A DNA stretch of 33,762 nucleotides from Alphaproteobacteria bacterium (GCA_029861675.1 JAOTYV010000012.1:1-33762), one strand, 5' to 3'. Shown: positions 9,671-18,415, numbered from the stretch's first letter. Numbers and translations: made by a program. The notes: generated by a model from the sequence alone, not told the origin.

Positions 9671-10902
9671 TGACCGCGCAGGCGCCCGACGGTACCGGCG
9701 GCCGGCTGCCCGAGAACATCATGCATTTCGGCCGCGTCTTGCGGGCCGCCGGACTGCCGGTTGGACCGGGCACGGTGCTCGACGCCATTCGGGCGGTCGC
9801 CGCCGTGGGAATCGGCAACCGCACGGATTTCTACTGGGCGCTGCACGCGGTGTTCGTGAACCGGCGCGATCAACGCGAACTGTTCGATCAGGCGTTCCAT
9901 ATTTTCTGGCGCAACCCGCGAATTCTAGAGCGGATGATGTCGCTCATGCTGCCGCAATTGCAGAGCGACGCCGACGAGCAACCGGCCGAAGACATATCGA
10001 CCCGGATCGCGCAGGCGCTTGCCGCCGATAAAAATATGGACGACGCCGAAGAGAAAACCGCCGAAGAGCTCGAATTCGATTCCGCGATGACCTGGAGCAA
10101 AACCGAAGTCCTGCGCCAGAAGGATTTCGAGAAGATGACAACCGAGGAAGTCGATGCCGCGCGCCTCGCCATGCGCCGCCTCCGGCTGCCCATCCTGGCG
10201 CTGCCGACGCGCCGCTATAGACCGGACCGGAACGGCGCGCGGGCCGACATGCGCGCGAGCCTGCGCGCCGCGTTGCGCACCGGCGGCGACATCATTCCGC
10301 TGAAGTTCCGCAAGCGGCAGACCCGTCATCCGCCCCTGATCGTGCTGTGCGATATCTCAGGCTCGATGGAACGGTATTCGCGAATGCTACTGCATTTTCT
10401 GCATGCGGTGACCGGCGACCGCGACCGGGTGCATACGTTTCTGTTCGGCACGCGTTTGACCAATGTCACGCGCTATCTCCGCTACAAGGATATCGACGTC
10501 GCCCTCACCAAGATTACCGAAGAGGTAGAAGACTGGTCCGGTGGCACCCGTATCGGTCATTGCCTGCACACCTTCAACCGCGACTGGTCGCGGCGGGTTC
10601 TGTCCCAGGGCGCGGTCGTATTGCTGATCACCGACGGCTTGGACCGCGATGCGGGCGCCGGTCTGCGGATCGAGACCGACCGGTTGCATCGTTCCTGCCG
10701 GCGCCTGATCTGGCTCAATCCGCTGTTGCGCTATGACGGGTTCGAGCCGAAGTCCCAGGGAATTCGCGCGCTGCTTCCCTATGTTGACGATTTTCGGCCG
10801 GTCCATAACCTTGAAAGCCTGATGCATCTGACCGACATTCTTAGTGAGCCGGGATCGCGCCGCCATCCCGGCATGTCCAAATGGCTGGAGGCTGCCGCAT
10901 GA
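9670..10902 (+). CDS. coxE: CoxE-type von Willebrand factor A protein
   Basis: A 410-residue protein. The C-terminal half is a VWA domain with an intact MIDAS motif DISGS (228-232), followed by the conserved threonine in SGGTRIGHCL and DGLDR. The N-terminal half is the CoxE-specific helical region (ILALPTRRYRPD, then the KFRKRQTRHPPLIVLCDISGS junction). CoxE partners with the CoxD ATPase in activating CO dehydrogenase-type hydroxylases. The ATG at 9670 overlaps the coxD stop by one base; although the frame is open far upstream, that part is antisense-free shadow of coxD. The end overlaps the next gene by four bases (ATGA). Confidence 0.9.
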   Translation: MTAQAPDGTGGRLPENIMHFGRVLRAAGLPVGPGTVLDAIRAVAAVGIGNRTDFYWALHAVFVNRRDQRELFDQAFHIFWRNPRILERMMSLMLPQLQSDADEQPAEDISTRIAQALAADKNMDDAEEKTAEELEFDSAMTWSKTEVLRQKDFEKMTTEEVDAARLAMRRLRLPILALPTRRYRPDRNGARADMRASLRAALRTGGDIIPLKFRKRQTRHPPLIVLCDISGSMERYSRMLLHFLHAVTGDRDRVHTFLFGTRLTNVTRYLRYKDIDVALTKITEEVEDWSGGTRIGHCLHTFNRDWSRRVLSQGAVVLLITDGLDRDAGAGLRIETDRLHRSCRRLIWLNPLLRYDGFEPKSQGIRALLPYVDDFRPVHNLESLMHLTDILSEPGSRRHPGMSKWLEAAA

Positions 10903-11234
10903 CCGCTCTCGAAGCACTCGACGAATCCGTCCTGCAACGCGCCGCGGACTGGCACGGCGCCGGCAAAGACGTTGCCATTGCCACCGTCGTCCGAACCTGG
11001 GGATCGTCCCCCCGCCCCGTCGGCAGCCAGCTCGTGGTCAATCAGGACAGCGAGTTCCTCGGTTCCGTTTCCGGCGGATGCATCGAAGGAGCGGTCGTCG
11101 CCGAAGCCCTCAAGGTCATGCAGGAGGGCACGCCCTCGATGATGGAATTCGGGGTCACGGACGAAATGGCTTGGGAAGTCGGCCTCGCCTGCGGCGGTAC
11201 GGTCGAAGTGTTTGTGGAGAAGCTGGACGGATGA
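10899..11234 (+). CDS. XdhC/CoxI family protein, N-terminal domain only
   Basis: A 111-residue protein matching just the N-terminal XdhC_CoxI domain: TVVRTWGSSPRPVGSQLVV, GSVSGGCIEGAVVAEAL and LACGGTVEVFVE. These three blocks are the usual signature of the cofactor-binding half of XdhC, the chaperone that holds the molybdenum cofactor, promotes its sulfuration and inserts it into the hydroxylase. The Rossmann half is encoded separately in the next gene. The start is the ATG at 10899 in an ATGA overlap with coxE; an in-frame ATG at 10881 is also possible but lies inside coxE. The end overlaps the next gene again by ATGA. Confidence 0.88.
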   Translation: MTALEALDESVLQRAADWHGAGKDVAIATVVRTWGSSPRPVGSQLVVNQDSEFLGSVSGGCIEGAVVAEALKVMQEGTPSMMEFGVTDEMAWEVGLACGGTVEVFVEKLDG

Positions 11235-11941
11235 AACGCGCTCAACTTGACCTCCTGCTGCGCGCCCGCGTGGAAAAGAAACCCACCGTCCTGGTGACCG
11301 ATCTGACCGGCGGTGCGCAGCTCCTGCTGATCGACGGCGAGGCGTCGGGCGACCTCGAGGCCGACGACAAGCTCTCCGCCGAAATCGACCGGGCCGGGAT
11401 CGACGATCGCAGCCGCACCGTGGAAACCGAGCGAGGCAAATTCTTTATCCAAATCTTTAACCCGCCGCGCCGGATGATCGTGGTAGGGGCGGTTCATATC
11501 GCACAATTCCTGGTACCGATGGCCGCTATCGCGGGGTATGCGGTAACGGTTGTGGACCCGCGCGGCGCCTTTGCGACCGATCTCCGCTTCCCCGGCGTCA
11601 CCTTATCGCAGGAGTGGCCGGACGAGGCCCTGGAAGCCTTGGCGCCCGACCGGCGAACGGCGGTGGTCACCCTCACCCACGATCCAAAACTGGATGATCC
11701 GGCGCTGGCGATCGCACTGCGCTCCGATGTTTTCTATATCGGTGCGCTCGGCAGCCGCCGTACCCACGCCCGGCGCCTCGACCGGTTGCGGGAGCTCGGC
11801 ATTGACGATCGGACACTGGACCGCATCAACGGGCCGATCGGTCTCGATATCGGCGCGGTCTCGCCGGCCGAAATCGCCATATCGATCCTCGGCGAAATCA
11901 CGCAGACCCTTCATCGGCCGGCGGCGGACAAGGCTGCATGA
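11231..11941 (+). CDS. XdhC family protein, C-terminal Rossmann domain (CoxF-like)
   Basis: A 236-residue protein. The first 80 residues form an XdhC-like extension; the rest is the XdhC Rossmann domain with MIVVGAVHIAQFLVPMA, VVDPRGAFAT, TLTHDPKLDDPAL, FYIGALGSRRTHARR and IGLDIGAVSPAEIAISILGEI. These are standard XdhC C-terminal motifs (DPR, THDxxxD, YxGxxGSxRT, GLDIGxxxPxEIAxSIxAEI). The dinucleotide-binding loop reads GAVHIA where most XdhC proteins have GAGHV. Works with the preceding N-terminal half as a split XdhC. Overlaps both neighbours by four bases. Confidence 0.87.
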   Translation: MKRAQLDLLLRARVEKKPTVLVTDLTGGAQLLLIDGEASGDLEADDKLSAEIDRAGIDDRSRTVETERGKFFIQIFNPPRRMIVVGAVHIAQFLVPMAAIAGYAVTVVDPRGAFATDLRFPGVTLSQEWPDEALEALAPDRRTAVVTLTHDPKLDDPALAIALRSDVFYIGALGSRRTHARRLDRLRELGIDDRTLDRINGPIGLDIGAVSPAEIAISILGEITQTLHRPAADKAA

Positions 11942-13557
11942 AGTTCGGCGAAACCCCGCTCGACGACGCGGCCGGCGCTATCCTGGCGCACAGCGTCCGG
12001 CGCGACGGACTCGCGTTCAAGAAAGGCCGCGTCCTGACACCGGACGATATTACGGCATTGCGCGACACCGGCATCGACACGGTTGTCGCCGCGCGTCTCG
12101 ATGCCGACGATGTCGGTGAGGACGACGCGGCAACCCGGATCGCCAAAGCGGCCCAGGGCGCGGGATTGCGGGCAACATCGGCATTTACCGGCCGGGTGAA
12201 TCTGGTCGCCGATGCACAAGGCATCGCCGTCATCGACCCACAGGTCGAAGCGCTGAACCTTATCCATGAGGCGATTACTGTCGCGACCCTGCCCCGCTGG
12301 GAGCTGGTCGATGCGAAACAGATCGTGGCTACGATCAAAGTCATTCCCTTTGCCGCACCAGCCAAGGTCGTCGCCGACTGCGAAGCCCTGGCGGGACGGA
12401 TCGCCGGCGGCATGATCCGGGTCGCGGCGCTGCAGCCGAAACGGATCGGCCTGATACAGACACGCTTGGCGGGCACGAAGGAATCGGTTCTCGACAAGAC
12501 CCGCAATGTCTTGGAAGCGCGGCTGCAAACACTCGGCGGCACGCTGGTCGGTGAATTGCGGTGCCCCCATGAGAGCGCGGGATTGGCCGCCGCCATCACC
12601 AAAATCCAGACCGATAGTGTTGATATTGTTCTCATCGCCGGCGCGTCGGCGATCACGGACCGGCGCGACGTCATCCCGGCGGCGATCATGGTAAGCGGCG
12701 GTATCATCGACCATTTCGGCATGCCGGTTGATCCCGGAAACCTGCTGATGGTCGCCCGGATCGCCGACACGCCCGTGGTCGGCCTGCCGGGCTGCGCCCG
12801 GTCACCCAAATTGAACGGCGTCGATTGGATACTGCAACGGCTTTGCGCGGATTTGCCGGTGGCCTCCGCGGACATCATGGCAATGGGTGTCGGCGGCCTG
12901 CTGAAGGAAATTCCCGGCCGGCCACAGCCCAGGAGTGCGGGGGAACCGCGTCCGGCCGCCCCGCACGCGCCGCGTGTCGCCGCGCTCATTCTGGCCGCCG
13001 GACAGTCGCGGCGGATGGGGCCGCTCAACAAGCTGCTGCAGCCGGTCGACGGCAAACCGATGGTCCAATGGGCGGTCGAGGCGGCGCGGGAATCGCATGT
13101 GGAAGCGGTGTATGTGGTCGTCGGACATGAAGCGCAAGCCGTGCGCGCGGCGCTGGACGGCGATGCGGTGTCCTTTATCGACAATCCCGATTATGCGGAT
13201 GGCATCAGCACGTCGATCCGGCGCGCCGTCGCCACGCTGCCGGACGAATTGGACGGCGCCGTCGTCTGTCTGGGCGACATGCCGCGCATCGGCCCGCAAC
13301 AGATCGACCGCCTGATCGCCGCCTTCAATCCGGTCGAGGGCCGCTCGATCTGTATTCCGACGTGGCGCGGCAAGCGTGGCAACCCGGTCCTTATCGGACG
13401 CCAATTCTTTGCCGAAATTCAGGAAATCTCCGGTGATGTCGGCGCGCGCTATCTGATCGGCCAGTACCCGGATCTCGTTTGCGAAGTGGAGATGGACGAC
13501 GACGCAGTGCTCGTCGATGTCGACACCCCGCAAGCCCTGGATGCGCTGAGCGCCTAG
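11938..13557 (+). CDS. mocA: Molybdopterin-binding domain fused to MocA-type cytidylyltransferase
   Basis: A 539-residue two-domain protein. Residues 1 to about 335 resemble the MoeA/MoaB-like molybdopterin-binding fold (FGETPLDDAAGAILAHSV, then RIGLIQTRLAGTKESV, VDIVLIAGASAITDRRDVIPAA and VVGLPGCARSPKLNG). Residues about 345-539 are a MobA/MocA nucleotidyltransferase with LAAGQSRRMG (352-361), VYVVVGHEA, CLGDMPRI and GNPVLIGRQFF. MocA attaches CMP to molybdopterin to make MCD, the cofactor used by CO dehydrogenase-type hydroxylases. The fusion would combine cofactor binding and cytidylylation. Its start overlaps the XdhC gene by ATGA; its TAG stop (13555-13557) lies in the first bases of the 106-bp repeat. 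Whether the N-terminal domain inserts molybdenum is inference. Confidence 0.88.
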   Translation: MKFGETPLDDAAGAILAHSVRRDGLAFKKGRVLTPDDITALRDTGIDTVVAARLDADDVGEDDAATRIAKAAQGAGLRATSAFTGRVNLVADAQGIAVIDPQVEALNLIHEAITVATLPRWELVDAKQIVATIKVIPFAAPAKVVADCEALAGRIAGGMIRVAALQPKRIGLIQTRLAGTKESVLDKTRNVLEARLQTLGGTLVGELRCPHESAGLAAAITKIQTDSVDIVLIAGASAITDRRDVIPAAIMVSGGIIDHFGMPVDPGNLLMVARIADTPVVGLPGCARSPKLNGVDWILQRLCADLPVASADIMAMGVGGLLKEIPGRPQPRSAGEPRPAAPHAPRVAALILAAGQSRRMGPLNKLLQPVDGKPMVQWAVEAARESHVEAVYVVVGHEAQAVRAALDGDAVSFIDNPDYADGISTSIRRAVATLPDELDGAVVCLGDMPRIGPQQIDRLIAAFNPVEGRSICIPTWRGKRGNPVLIGRQFFAEIQEISGDVGARYLIGQYPDLVCEVEMDDDAVLVDVDTPQALDALSA

Positions 13558-13659
13558 AGTAAATCCCGAGCGAACCGAAACGGTTCGCGACGGCGTATTT
13601 GCGTAAGAACGAAGAGATAGACCATTTCACGTGAGTCAATTTGAACAAGAAATGGTCTA
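13554..13659 (+). repeat. 106-bp two-palindrome dispersed repeat, copy 1 (RIME-like)
   Basis: A 106-base element that recurs inverted at 30106-30211 with about 12 mismatches and no gaps. It contains a perfect hairpin GCGAACCG-AAA-CGGTTCGC (13570-13588) and a second inverted repeat TAGACCATTTC (13618-13628) / GAAATGGTCTA (13649-13659). Size and two-palindrome plan recall the Rhizobium intergenic mosaic elements (about 105-109 bp). It fills the gap between the convergent mocA fusion and hydrolase genes and contains the TAG stop of the former. Confidence 0.9.
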
Positions 13660-13667
13660 ACCGGCCG

Positions 13668-14471
13668 TCAGCCCGTGATGTGGCGTCTCAGAAAATCCAG
13701 GACTTGCCGGGCAACGCCAAAATCGTAGAGATCCGCATGGCCGCCGCCGAGCACGACTTTAAGTTCCTTCGGCTCGACCGCCGCGGCGAAAAGTTTTTCG
13801 GCAAACCGGATGGGTATCGTGCGATCCGCGCTGCCGTGGAATATCAACAGCGGCGCACCGATGGTCGCGATCCGGTCACTGGACTCGAACTTGTCGAGCA
13901 ATATCCACCGCGCCGGCGTGTACCAATAATGGCTTTGCGCAACGTCCGTCACGCTGCTGTACGGCGCTTCCAGAACCACCGCCGCGACCTTGTTCTCTGT
14001 CGCCAATTTCGTAGCGACGCCGGAACCCAGAGATTCACCATACAGGACGATCCGGTCCCGCGGGACGCCCGTCTCCAGCACGAAATTATAGGCGGATCGT
14101 CCGTCCTCGTAGAGCCCGTCCTCGCTCGGCTTTCCACCATTGCCGGCGTTGTAGCGGTAACTCACCATCATGACGCCGTAGCCCTCATCCAGATAGGCAC
14201 GGACTTTGAAGGCACGATCGCCAATATGGCCGGCATTACCATGGAAATAGACAATGGTCGCCTTATCGGCGCGCTGCGGTGGCCGCCACCAGCTATAAAG
14301 ATTGAAACCGTCGGGTGCCGGAACATCGACCTGCTGCATTTCCGGAACGCCGAAATCGGCGGGTTTCGGCCGCAATTCCGACGGATGATAGAGGATGTTT
14401 CGCTGCGCCACGAAGAGCAGAAGCACGAGGAAGGCGTATCCGCCGAAAACCAATCCAATGAAAGCCGGCAT
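13668..14471 (-). CDS. Alpha/beta hydrolase, Bem46-like, membrane-anchored
   Basis: A 267-residue serine hydrolase. An N-terminal hydrophobic helix (about residues 4-22) suggests membrane anchoring. Then come the oxyanion loop HGNAG (77-81), nucleophile elbow YGESLGSG with S147, acid D216 in HGSADRTIP, and H245 in GGGHADLYD, so the catalytic triad is complete. This layout matches the Bem46/ABHD13-like family, whose substrates are mostly unknown. The ATG at 14471 is chosen because AAAGGGAAC lies eight bases upstream; the frame extends to 14543 but without a ribosome site. It is monocistronic, convergent with the mocA fusion and divergent from the phytase-like gene. Confidence 0.85.
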   Translation of the reverse strand: MPAFIGLVFGGYAFLVLLLFVAQRNILYHPSELRPKPADFGVPEMQQVDVPAPDGFNLYSWWRPPQRADKATIVYFHGNAGHIGDRAFKVRAYLDEGYGVMMVSYRYNAGNGGKPSEDGLYEDGRSAYNFVLETGVPRDRIVLYGESLGSGVATKLATENKVAAVVLEAPYSSVTDVAQSHYWYTPARWILLDKFESSDRIATIGAPLLIFHGSADRTIPIRFAEKLFAAAVEPKELKVVLGGGHADLYDFGVARQVLDFLRRHITG

Positions 14472-14757
14472 GCGCCGTTCCCTTTGCCGGCGGCTCACGT
14501 CGCCGCCCTCCGAACACGCGATGGTCCGCCTCGTTGCGGCCACCGAAAAAGACCTAATACCGGACTCATAACATGTGTTCTACATTAAAAATATTAATAC
14601 TCTTGTAGCGGTGCCCGATAATCATGAAACAACCAAATGAAGACTATAATTCTTCTATTTGCACCACAGGTTGTGGCGCAAATTTCATGACCTCACGCCT
14701 CCATGGCGCCGGCACGGCCAGGGGCCGGCCAATTGCCGTCCGGATAGTCGATAGATC

Positions 14758-15735
14758 ATGCACATAACGATTGCCGGGTTGTTGCTGATACTGATTTTTG
14801 GTGTGCCCGTTTCGGCCCAAACCGTCACTGTCCATCAAGTCCCGCTGGACCAGGACGACCCGTATCGCGACCGGATCGACAATCTGATCTGGCGCGGCGG
14901 CTTGGAAATCGTTTCGTCGGACAAGCGGTTCGGCGGATTGTCCGGCCTGCACGTCTCGGCAGACGGCAAACGACTGATCGCGGTGTCGGACCGCGGCCAC
15001 TGGATCACCGCACGGTTGCGGTACCGCAACGGCGTCTTGACGGATCTCGACCATTTAAAGATCGGCTCCCTGCGGCGGCCCAACGGCAAGCGGGTTAGAG
15101 GGAGACGGATCGACGCGGAATCGTTGGCGGTCGCCCGGGACGGAAATCTGCTGGTCGCCTTCGAACGCCGTCATCGCATCGTCCGGTATTCCGGCAGTCG
15201 GGATACGCCCTTTTCCGGCCGGCCGCGCCGCGCCGGGGCGCCGCCGGACGCAAGGTCGCAAACGCGCAATAAGGGGATCGAGGCGCTCACGACGCTCTGC
15301 GACGGCCGTTTATTCGCCCTCTCCGAAGGCCTGCGTGTCCGCCAGAACAGCTTAAGAGGCTGGATCGGCTCCGGCACCCAATGGCGTGATCTTGAATATA
15401 TTTACCGGTCTGGCGGATCCGCCGATTTCAGGCCGTCCGGGGCCACGACGCTCGCCAATTGCGATGTCTTGCTGATCGAACACATTTTCACGCTGCCGGG
15501 CGGCGTGCGCGCCCGGTTGACCCGTCTGCCGGCGCGCCGTCTCAAAGCGGGCAGCCGCATTCGCGGAGAAATCATCGCCACCTTGGAAGGCTCGCTGACG
15601 GTCGACAACATGGAAGGCATCGCAGCCCGGCAGGGCCCGGCCGGCCAGACGCTCGTCTATCTCATCTCGGACGACAACTTTTCCGTATTCCAGCGCACCC
15701 TTCTCATGATGTTCGAACTGGCGCCGGCGCGATAA
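14758..15735 (+). CDS. Secreted esterase-like activity of phytase family protein
   Basis: A 325-residue exported protein. Residues 1-21 form a signal peptide (MHITIAGLLLILIFGVPVSA, cleavage before Gln). The mature part shows the beta-propeller pattern of the phytase-esterase-like domain (PF13449): FGGLSGLHVSADGKRLIAVSDRGHW, DAESLAVARDGNLLVAFERRHRI, NKGIEALTTLCDGRLFALSEG, and NMEGIAARQGPAGQTLVYLISDDNF near the end. Family members act in the periplasm or outside; the biochemical activity is poorly defined. No clear ribosome site precedes the ATG, but the signal peptide supports the start. It converges with the TolC-like gene, only 24 bases away. Confidence 0.87.
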   Translation: MHITIAGLLLILIFGVPVSAQTVTVHQVPLDQDDPYRDRIDNLIWRGGLEIVSSDKRFGGLSGLHVSADGKRLIAVSDRGHWITARLRYRNGVLTDLDHLKIGSLRRPNGKRVRGRRIDAESLAVARDGNLLVAFERRHRIVRYSGSRDTPFSGRPRRAGAPPDARSQTRNKGIEALTTLCDGRLFALSEGLRVRQNSLRGWIGSGTQWRDLEYIYRSGGSADFRPSGATTLANCDVLLIEHIFTLPGGVRARLTRLPARRLKAGSRIRGEIIATLEGSLTVDNMEGIAARQGPAGQTLVYLISDDNFSVFQRTLLMMFELAPAR

Positions 15736-15744
15736 ATATTAAAT

Positions 15745-15757
15745 ACCGCCCGGCGGT
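15745..15757 (-). terminator. Small hairpin between phytase-like and TolC-like genes
   Basis: ACCGC-CCG-GCGGT forms a 5-bp GC-rich stem. Read on the minus strand, it follows the TolC-like stop codon and is followed by an AT-rich run (ATTTAATATTTAT), which is consistent with a terminator of the type I secretion operon. The stem is short, so it is a candidate only. Confidence 0.4.
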
Positions 15758-15759
15758 GC

Positions 15760-17094
15760 CTAACCGTTTTCCAGCCCGAGCGTCTTTTCGTTCAGCATGC
15801 CGCTCGACCGGATGACGCGGAAGACCGCGACCCGGGAATCGAACAGGGCCTCGACGAAATTGATTTGCGCGTTGAAGACTTCGCCCTCGGCATCGAGAAC
15901 ATTCAGGGCGGTTTCCTTGCCCGCCCGGCGGAGCCGCCGCCGCGCCCGCAGCACCTCTTGGGCAATCCGCACGGCATTCTCCAGCAATGTCACCCGATGA
16001 CGCTGCGTGGTCAGGCTCTCCCAGGAGAGCCGCACTTCCTCCGCCACCTTTCGATGACTGAAATCCAAGGTCCGCTGGCTCGCTTCATAGGTGCGGTTGG
16101 CCGCTCGAATCCGCGCGCGTGACTTGAAGCCCGAAAAGAATTCCCAGCGACCGCGCACGAACACGCCATAGGTCTCGTCATTGCCGTCAGTGCCGTTCGC
16201 ATTGCCCTCATATTCGATTTCGCCGACCAAATCGAGCGTCGGGTAGTATTCCGATTTGGCGGCCGTGCGGCGCTCCCGATTGGCGCGCGCAGTGAAGTCG
16301 CCGGCCTGCGTGGTGGGATTGTTGGCTTTAGCCAGCGCCAATGTATCTTCCAGGTTCGCCGGCACCGCGACCTCCAGCAGCGGCGCGGCCGCCATGGCGG
16401 TCGCATCCGGCTGCCGGTCGAAAATCTGCAGGTACTGCGCCTCGGCGGCCCGCAGGCGCCCTTCGAACGCGACACGGCGTTCCTTTGCAATCTGCAGCCG
16501 CGACTTCGCCTGCAGGACGTCGACGGTAATGCCGGCCCCGCGCCGCACCCGCTCGTCCTCGAGCCGCAGCCGGTTCTGGATATTGCGTTCATTGAGCCGG
16601 GCAATGTCGATCAACTGGCTTTCCCGCAATATGTTGAGGTAGGCGGCGATGCCTTCGAGCAGGAGCGATTGCTTGGTTGCCGTGAGACGGGCGTCCAATA
16701 CGGCGGCATCGTGCCGGGCCGCCTGCAGCCGGGCGGAATCGCCGAACCCGTTGAACAAATTTTGCGTGACGGACAATCTCAACCGATCCCGACGGCCGCT
16801 AAAGGGTTCGCCCTGGGCGCGCGTGACGTTGTTCTCGGCGCGCTCGAAACCGGTTTCGCCGACCACGTCGGCGCGCGGCAGAAAGCCGCTGAAGGCTTCA
16901 TCGATCCGGTCGATGCCGGCCTCTTTCTGTTTTCGCGCCGCCGCGATTTGCGGATGGGTGGTGAGCAGCCGCGCAAGCTCCTCGCGCATTTGCTGCGCCT
17001 GTGCAGGCGCGGAATCGCCCCACAGCGGCACGACCGACACCGCCAAGGCCAAGAGCGACAGGCGAAGATGCTTAACGTTCACGGAAGGCCTCAT
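15760..17094 (-). CDS. TolC family outer-membrane channel of a type I secretion system
   Basis: A 444-residue outer-membrane efflux protein with a signal peptide ending near AQAQQ and two tandem OEP repeats (about 35-230 and 245-435), rich in long amphipathic helices. Typical blocks are HPQIAAARKQKEAG near the start of the first repeat, LRLSVTQNLFNGF, and RAGKETALNVLDAEGEVFNAQINFVEALFDSRVAVFRV in the second. It forms the trimeric exit duct for the ABC/HlyD pair encoded just upstream. The ATG at 17094 overlaps hlyD by 23 bases. GTG at 17082, preceded by GAGG at good spacing and giving a cleaner signal peptide, is a plausible alternative start. Confidence 0.93.
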   Translation of the reverse strand: MRPSVNVKHLRLSLLALAVSVVPLWGDSAPAQAQQMREELARLLTTHPQIAAARKQKEAGIDRIDEAFSGFLPRADVVGETGFERAENNVTRAQGEPFSGRRDRLRLSVTQNLFNGFGDSARLQAARHDAAVLDARLTATKQSLLLEGIAAYLNILRESQLIDIARLNERNIQNRLRLEDERVRRGAGITVDVLQAKSRLQIAKERRVAFEGRLRAAEAQYLQIFDRQPDATAMAAAPLLEVAVPANLEDTLALAKANNPTTQAGDFTARANRERRTAAKSEYYPTLDLVGEIEYEGNANGTDGNDETYGVFVRGRWEFFSGFKSRARIRAANRTYEASQRTLDFSHRKVAEEVRLSWESLTTQRHRVTLLENAVRIAQEVLRARRRLRRAGKETALNVLDAEGEVFNAQINFVEALFDSRVAVFRVIRSSGMLNEKTLGLENG

Positions 17095-18415
17095 GCCGCA
17101 ATTTCAGGACGGGTTTGATCAGGTAGTTCAGGACCGATCGCGTGCCGGTATTGATGTCCACGATCGCCTGCATGCCCGGCGTGATCGGCAACTCGCCCTC
17201 GCGGTCGCCCAGATAGGTTCGATCCGTGTGCACGATGACCCCGTAGTACGGCTGCCCCGTGGCGCTATCCGTATTGGTATCGGCCGCAATCTGCGCGACC
17301 TGCCCGCTCAAGCCGCCATAGCGCACGAAGTCATAGGTCGAAATCTTGACGATGGCCTGTTGGCCTTCCTGGACATAGCCACGGTCAACCGGGCTCAGGC
17401 GCGCCTGGATCACCAGCTTGTCGCCGATCGGCACGATCTCCATGATCGCCTCACCGGGCCGGACCACGCCGCCGATCGTGTTGAAGCGCAAATTCTTCAC
17501 GATACCATCAATCGGGCTGCGAATTTCCGTCCGCTTCACCCGATCCGACGCCTCGGATAGCGTTTCACGCACCCGGGCAATCTGGAGCGCCACCTTATTC
17601 AATTCCTCGACCGCGCGGCGGCGGAACTTCTCCGTCTCTTCCTCCTGGCGCGCCAACGCCTCGCCGAGCGCCGCCTGCGACCGCGGCACCGCCTGCTCCA
17701 GAACCTGCGCCTCGCCCCGAAGGCTCTCGAATTCGCGTTTCAGTTCCAGGTGCTCCAGGCGCGGGGTCAGACCGTTCTTGAGAAGCGACTGCGACAGTTT
17801 CACGCGTTCGCGGACAAGCTCCAAATTGGCCCCGATCGCCGTCTGTCGGGCTTGCAGTTCCTTGACCTCGAGTTCGCGCTGGCGAATTTGCGTCACCACA
17901 ACGTCGCGCCGGCTCTTCAATTCAGACTGCCGCGCCTGGTAGGTCCGGCGTTCCGCGACCACCAACAAAGGTCGCCGTTTCGCCTCCGCCGCCGGAAATA
18001 CCAGCGCCGCGTCGGAGCTCTCCGATTTCAGGCGCGCCCGGTTGAGGATGAATGAGTCGAGTTGAACCTGTAGGTCCTCACGGCTGGCGCCTGCACTGCC
18101 GAGGTTGAGCTGAACGAGGACCTGGCCGCCTTTTACCAGCGCGCCCTCCCCGACATCGAGCCGCTGAATGATACCGCCTTCCAAATGCTGGATGACCTTC
18201 ACCTTGGCGGACGGGATGACTTCGCCGCTCGCCATCGAGACCTCGTCGAGCTGTGCGAAGGCCGCCCATGCGACAAAGCCGCCCATCAGCGCCATGACCA
18301 GCCACGCCAGGTGGCGCACGCCAAGCCGGCGGTCGCGCGCGAGCAGGCCGTCCAGACCAGACGACGTTCCGGCCGCCGGTTGAGGCAGTGCGTTTGCCGA
18401 GCCGTCCCGGGTCAT
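17072..18415 (-). CDS. HlyD family type I secretion periplasmic adaptor
   Basis: A 447-residue membrane fusion protein. A cytoplasmic N-terminus of about 34 residues precedes one membrane segment (35-55), then a lipoyl half-motif (GEVIPSAKVKVIQHLEGGIIQRL), long coiled coils (about 110-300, many Arg/Glu/Leu), the second half-motif (IRSPIDGIVKNL) and the conserved tail PGMQAIVDINTGTRSVLNYLIKPV plus final ALRER-like end (AFRER). It links the ABC transporter to the TolC-like channel. The ATG at 18415 overlaps the transporter stop by ATGA, and the 3' end overlaps the channel gene, so the three are one operon. Confidence 0.95.
   Translation of the reverse strand: MTRDGSANALPQPAAGTSSGLDGLLARDRRLGVRHLAWLVMALMGGFVAWAAFAQLDEVSMASGEVIPSAKVKVIQHLEGGIIQRLDVGEGALVKGGQVLVQLNLGSAGASREDLQVQLDSFILNRARLKSESSDAALVFPAAEAKRRPLLVVAERRTYQARQSELKSRRDVVVTQIRQRELEVKELQARQTAIGANLELVRERVKLSQSLLKNGLTPRLEHLELKREFESLRGEAQVLEQAVPRSQAALGEALARQEEETEKFRRRAVEELNKVALQIARVRETLSEASDRVKRTEIRSPIDGIVKNLRFNTIGGVVRPGEAIMEIVPIGDKLVIQARLSPVDRGYVQEGQQAIVKISTYDFVRYGGLSGQVAQIAADTNTDSATGQPYYGVIVHTDRTYLGDREGELPITPGMQAIVDINTGTRSVLNYLIKPVLKLRHEAFRER

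Noticed and set aside
13641..14588. 315-codon plus-strand frame opposite the alpha/beta hydrolase
   Set aside because: The minus-strand hydrolase has a full catalytic triad and ribosome site; the plus-strand frame has neither motif nor start signal.
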